In this document: piece by piece, positions 57,201 through 64,000 of the stretch
Position numbering within the stretch: position 1 is the stretch's first letter
Layout of the letters: each line of letters begins with the position of its first letter
From: Phyllobacterium sp. YR531
GTDB taxonomy: Bacteria > Pseudomonadota > Alphaproteobacteria > Rhizobiales > Rhizobiaceae
Assembly (NCBI RefSeq): GCF_000282595.1
Contig: NZ_AKIZ01000040.1
Span: 62,001 to 126,000, forward strand
Reading direction: 5' to 3'
DNA length: 64,000 bases
Notes under the pieces: generated by a model
Told to the model about the DNA's origin: nothing
The model's input: only the letters and a program-made list of their open reading frames with translations
The model's database searches: none
Program-made: the position numbers and the translations under genes

Positions 57201-58387
57201 TGCGCTTTGCGTCTGTTACCGAACGTTTGGCCGGACTGGGCTCCGATAAATGGGCTGTACATATTCGTGCCCGTGAAATGAAACGCGCCGGTAACGAAAT
57301 CATCGAACTGACCATCGGCGAGCCTGACATCCCTACCCCTACGGATATGATGGATGTTGCGGAAAATGCAATGCGCTCGGGCCGTACCGGCTATTCCAAT
57401 GGTCGCGGCGAGCCTGCCGTCCTTGCGGAATTGTCGAAAAAATACACTGCCCGCACGGGCAGGCAGATCGATCCGGATAACATCATGTGCTTTCCAGGCA
57501 CACAGACAGCTCTATCACTGGTCATGCTGGGTCTGGCCGAGGAAGGTGATGAGATTATTACTGGCGACCCGCTTTATGCTACCTATGATGGTGTTGTGCG
57601 TGCAACTGGCGCAACCCGTGTCTCGGTGCCGCTTCGCCCTGAGAAGGGTTTCCGCATGCAGGCGGCTGATCTTGAAAAAGTCATAACACCCAACGCCAAG
57701 GTGCTTCTTCTCAATACACCACACAACCCAACCGGCGCTGTGTTGAGCGAAAATGAAGTTGCGGAAATTGGCGAAGTCTGCCGTAAACATAATCTTTGGA
57801 TCGTTTCCGACGAGGTCTATGAACTGCTGATTTTCGACGGCAAGTTTGCATCACCGCTTGATCGGCCCGAATTGGCAGATAGCACGATAGCTGTTGCCTC
57901 AATCTCAAAATCACATGCCGCTCCCGGTTTCCGCAGCGGTTGGTGTGTCGGTCCAAAGGAATTTACGCAAAAACTGTTGCCCTTATCAGAGTCAATATTG
58001 TTTGGCGTCCAACCCTTTATTGCCGATATGACCGCCTATGCATTAAGCCAGCCTGCCGCCGCCGCAGCGACTATGAAGGCAAACTTCCTGCGGCGCGCTC
58101 AAATGATTTCCGAACGGCTGGACGGCATTGCAGGAATCTCTGCCAAGCCGCCGCAAGCTGGCATGTTCATTCTGGTGGATATTCGCGCAACCGGCCTTTC
58201 CGGGCAGGATTTTGCCATGCGCTTGCTGGAAGAAGAACTTGTGGCTGTCATGCCCGGTGAATCCTTCGGCAAAAACCTTTCTGGTTACCTACGGCTCAGC
58301 CTGAGCGTTGCTGAAGACAAGATTGATGCCGCGTGCGCGGGCATTGTCCGCCTCGCTTCCCGCTTGCAACAACGGAAATCCGCATGA
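57197..58387 (+). CDS. aruH: Aminotransferase, candidate arginine:pyruvate transaminase
   Basis: A 396-residue class I aminotransferase: NTPHNPTG near residue 173 and the Schiff-base Lys238 (SISKSHAAPG). Length and neighbour (AruI-like decarboxylase) match Pseudomonas AruH, which moves the amino group of L-arginine to pyruvate, making 2-ketoarginine. Aspartate/aromatic specificity cannot be ruled out by motifs alone. Linked by ATGA overlaps on both sides. Confidence 0.78.
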   Translation: MMRFASVTERLAGLGSDKWAVHIRAREMKRAGNEIIELTIGEPDIPTPTDMMDVAENAMRSGRTGYSNGRGEPAVLAELSKKYTARTGRQIDPDNIMCFPGTQTALSLVMLGLAEEGDEIITGDPLYATYDGVVRATGATRVSVPLRPEKGFRMQAADLEKVITPNAKVLLLNTPHNPTGAVLSENEVAEIGEVCRKHNLWIVSDEVYELLIFDGKFASPLDRPELADSTIAVASISKSHAAPGFRSGWCVGPKEFTQKLLPLSESILFGVQPFIADMTAYALSQPAAAAATMKANFLRRAQMISERLDGIAGISAKPPQAGMFILVDIRATGLSGQDFAMRLLEEELVAVMPGESFGKNLSGYLRLSLSVAEDKIDAACAGIVRLASRLQQRKSA

Positions 58388-59970
58388 CCACTGTCGGTGA
58401 AGCTCTCGTCCAATTGCTTGAATCTTATGATGTCGATACGGTTTTCGGCATTCCGGGCGTCCATACAATCGAACTTTACCGAGGCCTTGCAGGCTCCAAA
58501 ATCCGTCATATCACTCCGCGCCATGAACAAGGTGCCGGGTTTATGGCCGATGGTTATGCTCGCGCAACAGGAAAGCCAGGCGTAGCTTTTGTCATCACCG
58601 GCCCCGGCATTACCAACACCATTACAGCGATGGGACAGGCTCGTGCGGACTCCATTCCAATGCTGGTTATTTCCGGCGTCAACCAGCGGGAATCATTAGG
58701 CAAAGGCATGGGCTTTCTGCACGAATTGCCAAATCAGCGTGCCATGCTGCAAACAGTCGCCATGTTCTCACATCGCATCGAAAAGCCGGATGAGCTACCG
58801 ATTGTTCTGGCGCGCGCTTTCGCTCTGTTTGCATCACGCCGACCCGGTCCTGTACACATCGAAATTCCTCTCGATATAATGGCACTGCCCCTCGACAACG
58901 CTACACGTCTGGTCTCGGATGCTCCGATACCGCAAGCATCGGCAGAAACAATGGCAGAGCTAATGCGTCTCTGCCTCAATGCTCAACGGCCAGTGCTGAT
59001 GATTGGTGGTGGAGCGAAAGCCGCAGCTAATGGTTTGAAAACACTTTCCGAAAGGCTTGATGCTCCGGTTATCGCAACAACCAACGCACGCGGCATCATG
59101 CATGATCATCCTCTGCTGGTTCCTGCCAGCCCCAGCCTGAAAGCCGTGCGCGAGCTCATCGCAGAAAGCGACCTTGTCATCGCTATTGGTACGGAAATGG
59201 GCCCTACCGATTATGATATGTATGGTGATGGCGGTTTTCCCGAGCTAAAACGCTTCGTCCGCATCGATATTGATGCAAGTCAGCTGGACCGCTGGCCGGC
59301 ATTCTTGCCCATTGAGGCTTCAGCCAAAGAAACCGTTGAGAAATTGGCTGCAGCGCTGCCGGAACGTCGCAATGCGCAAACGGGTGAGGATCGTGCCCGC
59401 AAGGCCCGCGAAACTGCGTGGGCTGACATTGGCGCCCGGACTCAAGGTCAGATAAAATTCCTCAATACATTGCGCGATACATTGCCAAATTCGTTGATAG
59501 TGGGTGATTCCACACAGACCATCTATTCCGGCAACATGTATTACGATCATGATCGCGTGGGCGGATGGTTCAATGCAGCAACCGGTTTTGGTGCACTGGG
59601 TTTCGGGCCACCAGCGGCCATTGGCGCATCGCTCGGCAAGCCGGACACCACGACCATATGCATTGTCGGCGATGGCGGGTTTCAGTTTGTCTTGGGTGAA
59701 CTCGGTGCGGCAATCGACGAGAAGGTGCCGGTCATCTTTATCGTATGGAACAATCAGGGTTATCAGGAAATCGAACGGGCAATGGTTGAGGTAGATATCA
59801 ACCCTGTTGGTGTCCGTCCTTCTGCTCCTGACTATATCAAGATTGCCGATGCCTATGGCCTACCCTCAAAGCGGTTGGCCAATATTGATGAACTCCCTGA
59901 AGCGCTGTTAGCGGCCAAGGCAAGCAGAAAGCCATATCTTATTGAAATAGATGAAAAATTGGTTGGCTGA
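58384..59970 (+). CDS. aruI: Thiamine-diphosphate enzyme, candidate 2-ketoarginine decarboxylase
   Basis: A 528-residue enzyme of the acetolactate synthase fold. The catalytic glutamate is Glu48 (RHEQGAGF), and the GDG...NN ThDP motif is in GDGGFQFVLGE and WNNQGYQEI. The N-terminus (GEALVQLLESYDVDTVFGIP) matches the 5-guanidino-2-oxopentanoate decarboxylase group as I remember it. Predicted product: 4-guanidinobutyraldehyde. ATG overlaps the aminotransferase stop. Other 2-keto acids are possible substrates. Confidence 0.8.
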   Translation: MTTVGEALVQLLESYDVDTVFGIPGVHTIELYRGLAGSKIRHITPRHEQGAGFMADGYARATGKPGVAFVITGPGITNTITAMGQARADSIPMLVISGVNQRESLGKGMGFLHELPNQRAMLQTVAMFSHRIEKPDELPIVLARAFALFASRRPGPVHIEIPLDIMALPLDNATRLVSDAPIPQASAETMAELMRLCLNAQRPVLMIGGGAKAAANGLKTLSERLDAPVIATTNARGIMHDHPLLVPASPSLKAVRELIAESDLVIAIGTEMGPTDYDMYGDGGFPELKRFVRIDIDASQLDRWPAFLPIEASAKETVEKLAAALPERRNAQTGEDRARKARETAWADIGARTQGQIKFLNTLRDTLPNSLIVGDSTQTIYSGNMYYDHDRVGGWFNAATGFGALGFGPPAAIGASLGKPDTTTICIVGDGGFQFVLGELGAAIDEKVPVIFIVWNNQGYQEIERAMVEVDINPVGVRPSAPDYIKIADAYGLPSKRLANIDELPEALLAAKASRKPYLIEIDEKLVG

Positions 59971-59992
59971 TAAACTTTCATCAGCCAACCAA
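59959..59992. terminator. Bidirectional terminator between convergent genes
   Basis: A 13-bp perfect stem (TTGGTTGGCTGAT at 59959-59971, complementary to 59980-59992) with an 8-base loop. The stop codon of the decarboxylase (59968-59970) is inside the stem. On the minus strand it is followed by ATTTTTC, so it should work best for the aldehyde dehydrogenase. Confidence 0.85.
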
Positions 59993-59997
59993 TCAAT

Positions 59998-61422
59998 TTA
60001 CGGTCGATGGATTGTTTTGACTTCGAGGAAGTCTTCAAGGCCGAATTTTCCGCCCTCACGCCCATTACCGGATTGCTTGTAACCACCAAACGGGCTGCCG
60101 TAGCGATGCGGCCCGCCATTAATGTGCACCATACCTGCTTTTAGGCGTGAAGCGACACGTTCGGCCCGTTTTGCATCTCCGGTCTGCACATAGGCGGCAA
60201 GGCCATATGGCGTATCATTGGCAATCGCGATTGCCTCTTCTTCGGTATCAAATGGAATAAGTGCCAGAACCGGCCCGAACACCTCTTCCTTCGCAATGCG
60301 CATATTGTTGTTCACATCGGCGAAGATCGTAGGCTGCACGAAATAGCCGGTCTCGAAACCCTTTGGCTTTCCGGCACCGCCAACAAGAACACGTGCCCCC
60401 TCTGAAATGCCCGCCTCAATCAGATTCTGCACCCGGCCATACTGGATATCGCTGATAAGCGGTCCGATATGATCACCCTCTTCCTCCGGGTTACCAACAC
60501 GGGCCTGTTTGCCGGTTTCTTCAGCTATCCTGACAGCCTTGTCGTAAACAGAGCGTTGCACGAGCATGCGTGTCGGCGCATCGCAGGATTGGCCGCTATT
60601 GTTGAAACACTCGAGCACGCTTCCTGCAACGCGATCCTCAAGGTCGGCATCCTCGAATACGATATTGGGAGATTTGCCGCCCAACTCCAGAGTGACACGT
60701 TTTACTGTATCAGCCGCATCCTTGCTGACTGCGATGCCTGCCCGGGTCGAGCCGGTAAACGACATCATATCGACGTCTTTGTGCTTTGACAGTGCAGCGC
60801 CAACTGATGGCCCATCGCCATTGACAAGATTGAAAGTGCCGGCAGGGAAACCTGCCTCATGTACCATTTCCGCGTAGAGCATTGCATTAAGGGGCGTGAA
60901 TTCACTTGGCTTCAACACACAGGTGCTGCCCGTCGCCAAAGCTGGAATGACTTTAAGGGCAATCTGGTTGACCGGCCAGTTCCATGGCGTGATCAAGCCG
61001 CAGACACCAATCGGCTCGCGCACAAGAAGATCACCGTTAGGCAGGTCTTCGCGCATATCGAGGTTTCTCAATCCATCGATAAATCCTTGGAGGTGACCTA
61101 CCCCCACATCCGCCTGTTGCTGCGTACTCATCGTAATCGGAGCGCCCAGTTCCAACGTGATGGTTCGAGCCATCTCGCCATAACGGCGCTTGTAAATTGC
61201 CAGAAGATTTTCCAGCAGCTCCAACCGCTCTTCAACCGAAGTCCGGCTGTAACTTTCGAACGCCTTTTTTGCGGCAGCGACAGCGCGATCAACATCCGTA
61301 GCGCTTCCCATTGAAATAACCGCGATGGGCTTTTCCGTTGCCGGATTCAGCACTTCTAGATCATTTGCCTGCAGCGGATCAACCCACTCACCATTGATAT
61401 AGAACTTGCGTTTGTCGAGCAT
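59998..61422 (-). CDS. Aldehyde dehydrogenase, candidate 4-guanidinobutyraldehyde dehydrogenase
   Basis: A 474-residue aldehyde dehydrogenase: catalytic Glu246 (TLELGGKSP) and Cys280 (NNSGQSCDAP), FTGSTRAG cofactor loop. The ATG at 61422 follows AGGAGG at the right distance; the frame is open further. Convergent with the decarboxylase, it would oxidise the aldehyde it makes, as KauB does in Pseudomonas. Paralogue of the enzyme at 6820-8268. A different aldehyde (for example from betaine metabolism) is possible. Confidence 0.88.
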   Translation of the reverse strand: MLDKRKFYINGEWVDPLQANDLEVLNPATEKPIAVISMGSATDVDRAVAAAKKAFESYSRTSVEERLELLENLLAIYKRRYGEMARTITLELGAPITMSTQQQADVGVGHLQGFIDGLRNLDMREDLPNGDLLVREPIGVCGLITPWNWPVNQIALKVIPALATGSTCVLKPSEFTPLNAMLYAEMVHEAGFPAGTFNLVNGDGPSVGAALSKHKDVDMMSFTGSTRAGIAVSKDAADTVKRVTLELGGKSPNIVFEDADLEDRVAGSVLECFNNSGQSCDAPTRMLVQRSVYDKAVRIAEETGKQARVGNPEEEGDHIGPLISDIQYGRVQNLIEAGISEGARVLVGGAGKPKGFETGYFVQPTIFADVNNNMRIAKEEVFGPVLALIPFDTEEEAIAIANDTPYGLAAYVQTGDAKRAERVASRLKAGMVHINGGPHRYGSPFGGYKQSGNGREGGKFGLEDFLEVKTIHRP

Positions 61423-61699
61423 AACATCCTCCTGCCAGCCAAGCTTTTCTTCTATTCTGACCATCAATCGGACGAAGGCAAGGCCCGTTACAACTGAATA
61501 CAACCTATGTCGCGGACAACACATGACTTGCCGCATACTGGCTTCTTGAAGGTGTGGACCGGTACTATCCTCAACCAATGGTTCATTCCTGTTTTGAGCT
61601 TATGCATTTGCAACCGCGCGCCTTTCACGGCACCCGGGCGAGCACGAACGACCATTATTTCCAGACCAAAATTCAAATAAAAAACAAAGGGGTACTTTG

Positions 61700-62701
61700 A
61701 TGAAATCACTCTTATTGAGCAGCGTAATGGGATTGGCCTTGCTTGGCACAATCGGCAATGCATCGTCAGCGGAATGCGGCGACGTCACCATCGCCAGCAT
61801 GAATTGGCAGTCGGCAGAGGTTCTTGCCAATCTCGACAAGATCATCCTGAACGCAGGTTATGGTTGCAATGCCGAAGTCGTACAGGGCGACACGATTCCA
61901 ACCCTCACGTCGATGACTGAAAAAGGGCAACCTGATATTGCTCCGGAAGGTTGGATCGACTTCATGCGCGATATCATGGACAAGGCTGTCGCCGACGGGA
62001 AACTCGTTTACTCATCCAAGTCTTTGTCGGATGGCGGCGTACAGGGTTGGTGGATTCCCAAATATCTTGCGGACGCTAATCCTGATATCAAGACAATTGA
62101 CGATGCCCTCAAGCATCCTGAACTTTTCCCTGCCCCTGAAGACAAGTCCAAAGGTGCAGTATTCAATGGACCTCCCGGCTGGGGTGGCACTGTGGCGACT
62201 GCCCAGTTCTTCAAGGCATATGACGCTGAAAAACAAGGTTTCACCCTTGTCGATACTGGTTCAGCAGCCGGTTTGGATGGATCACTCGCCAAAGCATATG
62301 AGCGCAAGGAAGGCTGGCTCGGATATTACTGGGAACCAACCGCCATTCTCGGCAAGTATGAAATGGTCAAGCTGGACCACGGGACGAAATTTGATGCTGC
62401 TGAATGGAAGCGCTGCAATACAGTTGCCGATTGCCCCGATCCGAAGAAAAACGACTGGGAAATCGCGGAAGTCGACACTGTCGTAACCAAGAAGTTCAGC
62501 GACAATGCCGGTCCTATCATGGACTATCTGAAAGCCCGGTCATGGGACAATAAAACCGTCAATGAACTGCTTGCCTGGATGACTGACAATCAGGCAACTG
62601 GCGAAGATGGCGCAAAACATTTTCTCAAGAACAATGAAGCAATATGGACCAAATGGGTCAGTGCTGAAGTTGCTGAAAAGGTCAAAGCCGAGGTTAACTG
62701 A
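61700..62701 (+). CDS. Glycine/proline betaine-type ABC transporter substrate-binding protein
   Basis: A 333-residue periplasmic protein of the OpuAC/ProX fold. A signal peptide ends at about residue 23 (NASSA-EC). Tryptophans expected in the quaternary-amine cage are in GWIDFMRD, VQGWWIPKYL, GPPGWGG and GYYWEPTA. No cognate permease or ATPase is adjacent on the left; genes to the right are outside the window. AAGGGG precedes the ATG at 61700. Expected to deliver betaine-type compounds. Confidence 0.88.
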   Translation: MKSLLLSSVMGLALLGTIGNASSAECGDVTIASMNWQSAEVLANLDKIILNAGYGCNAEVVQGDTIPTLTSMTEKGQPDIAPEGWIDFMRDIMDKAVADGKLVYSSKSLSDGGVQGWWIPKYLADANPDIKTIDDALKHPELFPAPEDKSKGAVFNGPPGWGGTVATAQFFKAYDAEKQGFTLVDTGSAAGLDGSLAKAYERKEGWLGYYWEPTAILGKYEMVKLDHGTKFDAAEWKRCNTVADCPDPKKNDWEIAEVDTVVTKKFSDNAGPIMDYLKARSWDNKTVNELLAWMTDNQATGEDGAKHFLKNNEAIWTKWVSAEVAEKVKAEVN

Positions 62702-62711
62702 TGAGAAAACG

Positions 62712-62740
62712 GGGGCAGCTATTTCGCTGCCCCTATTCTT
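62712..62740 (+). terminator. Terminator after the betaine-binding protein gene
   Basis: GGGGCAGC (62712-62719) pairs with GCTGCCCC (62726-62733) around a 6-base loop, followed by TATTCTTT. It lies between convergent genes. Confidence 0.8.
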
Positions 62741-64000
62741 TCAAAAACGCGTTGCATAACGCAAGCCATCATAGATTGCTGCATGAATGTTACGGGCGTG
62801 AACAGCGTCGCCAATGCGCAAAAGATCGAATTTACCTTCCGAGCGGATCGGAAAAATTGCACCGCCATTGACTAGTCTATCGTAATCAATCGCACCGCCA
62901 TTACGCGAAAGCGGTTTCAACTCACGATAAAGATCGTCAATTGGCAAGGTACCATGTTCCACCACCACCTGATCAACCAAACGCTCCTCCCTGTAGTCCG
63001 GCGCGTAGTCTGATCCCAATGTTGCAACAAGCTGGTTGCCGTTGCGCGCGACTGACAAAAGCCGCGTGTTGATCGTCACACGCACACCCTGCTGTTGAAA
63101 CGCCCGCATATAAGGAACGTGATTCATGCCACCCATTTCAGGTGCGAAAAAGCGTTCTGGACTCAACAGTTCCAGCTTGGAGCCGCTTCGCGCAATCATC
63201 TCGGCAGCACTCATGCCCTGATGCCCACCATTGTCATCATAAAGCAGAACGTTTTCGCCGGGCTTGATCGATCCCGCCAGAATATCCCAGCTTGACGTGA
63301 CCAGATCATCGCCCCCACTAAGCGGTGGGTTTTGCGGCAATCCACCCGTTGCCACAACCACAATGTCGGGCTCAAGCGTCACAACATCATTGGCTTCGGC
63401 CCAAATATTATAGCGCAACGGCACTCCCAGACGTTCAAGCTCCGCCAGGCGCCAATCAACAATGCCAATCATTTCCTTGCGACGGGGATTTTTTGAAGCA
63501 AGCATTACCTGTCCACCTGCCTGATCCGATGCCTCCAATATTTCGACCTTGTGACCAGCCTCTGCAGCAACTCTGGCGACCTCGAGCCCGGCGGGTCCAG
63601 CCCCTACGACCACAACAGACTTGGAACGGTCCGCTTTGGAAATCACATGCGGCATGGCAAGCTCACGCCCGGTTGCCGCATTGTGAATGCATAATGCCTC
63701 ACCGCCCTCGTAAATGCGGTCGAGACAGTAAGTGGCCCCAACGCATGGCCTTATCCTGTGCTCTTCTCCTGCAATGATTTTGCGAACTATATGAGGGTCG
63801 GCAATATGGGCCCGCGTCATTCCCACCATATCCAGCTTGCCTTCAGCCACCGCATGCCGGGCAGTCGCTACATCGGCAATACGTGCCGCATGAAACACCG
63901 GAAACTTTGTCGCCTGACGAACATCTCCGGCAAAATCCAGATGCGGTGAAGAGCGCATTCCCTGTATCGGAATGACCTCATTCAAAGCGGCGTCCGTATC
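62741..64000 (-). CDS. TMADH/DgcA-type NADH:flavin oxidoreductase, 5' end beyond the window
   Basis: The frame is open to the right edge of the window, so the 419 residues seen are only the C-terminal part of a protein that is normally about 680 residues. It has the end of the Old Yellow Enzyme-type barrel, then the iron-sulfur region, then an FAD/NAD Rossmann domain (VVVVGAGPAGLEVARVAAEAG). This is the arrangement of trimethylamine dehydrogenase, dimethylglycine demethylase DgcA and stachydrine demethylases. The cluster region reads CVGATYCLDR then ALCIHN: one of the four cysteines of the family (second) is alanine. The neighbouring betaine-binding protein supports a demethylase role. Confidence 0.82.
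   Translation of the reverse strand, partial: DTDAALNEVIPIQGMRSSPHLDFAGDVRQATKFPVFHAARIADVATARHAVAEGKLDMVGMTRAHIADPHIVRKIIAGEEHRIRPCVGATYCLDRIYEGGEALCIHNAATGRELAMPHVISKADRSKSVVVVGAGPAGLEVARVAAEAGHKVEILEASDQAGGQVMLASKNPRRKEMIGIVDWRLAELERLGVPLRYNIWAEANDVVTLEPDIVVVATGGLPQNPPLSGGDDLVTSSWDILAGSIKPGENVLLYDDNGGHQGMSAAEMIARSGSKLELLSPERFFAPEMGGMNHVPYMRAFQQQGVRVTINTRLLSVARNGNQLVATLGSDYAPDYREERLVDQVVVEHGTLPIDDLYRELKPLSRNGGAIDYDRLVNGGAIFPIRSEGKFDLLRIGDAVHARNIHAAIYDGLRYATRF

Noticed and set aside
1-64000. CRISPR arrays, prophage, integrases, toxin-antitoxin pairs, rRNA or tRNA genes
   Set aside because: I looked for regular short repeats, phage-like genes and stable RNA signatures and saw none, although a tRNA could be missed by eye.

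Overview
The window looks like a piece of the main chromosome of an alphaproteobacterium of the Brucella/Ochrobactrum group. This is inferred from the gene families, the recA-alaS and icd neighbourhood, the GTTC-N7-GTTC type SOS box in front of recA, moderate GC content and dense, overlapping gene packing. No rRNA, tRNA, CRISPR array, prophage or insertion sequence was seen.

Region 1 (1-27000) is mostly core and housekeeping: L-serine dehydratase, a magnesium channel (mgtE), a MerR regulator, an aldehyde dehydrogenase, the pabB-pabA pair for 4-aminobenzoate, an Lrp regulator divergent from an arginase (rocF) and ornithine aminotransferase (rocD), an amino-acid exporter, glutamate racemase, a TrmJ-type tRNA methyltransferase, isocitrate dehydrogenase, alaS, recA, a pseudouridine catabolic pair (psuK-psuG) and an OmpA-type lipoprotein. 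A perfect 53-bp inverted repeat lies between pabB and lrp.

Region 2 (27000-29000) holds an ArsR-like regulator divergent from a two-gene NIPSNAP/monooxygenase operon, and a 54-residue gene with a good ribosome binding site that is easily missed.

Region 3 (29000-49900) is a quaternary-amine locus. An operon with seven-step logic covers L-carnitine dehydrogenase, a beta-keto acid cleavage enzyme, a thioesterase and a CdhR-like regulator (carnitine to glycine betaine). It is joined to an ADP-forming acyl-CoA synthetase, an acyl-CoA dehydrogenase and a close CaiD homologue (plausibly gamma-butyrobetaine or crotonobetaine entry) and to an HSL-type esterase (plausibly acylcarnitine entry). A second operon holds a Rieske betaine monooxygenase-like protein, a dimethylglycine dehydrogenase-like and a sarcosine dehydrogenase-like enzyme, transcribed in the order of the three N-demethylations to glycine. 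A peptide-type ABC importer follows.

Region 4 (49900-61500) combines a polar amino-acid ABC importer and a CocE-type hydrolase, transcribed leftward, with a divergent operon of a dimethylargininase-like enzyme, a BetI-like TetR regulator, an AruH-like aminotransferase and an AruI-like thiamine-diphosphate decarboxylase. A convergent aldehyde dehydrogenase could complete an arginine transaminase pathway. The likely substrates are arginine or methylated arginines.

Region 5 (61500-64000) has an orphan glycine/proline betaine-type binding protein and the 3' two thirds of a TMADH/DgcA-type flavoenzyme that runs off the window and lacks one expected iron-sulfur cysteine.
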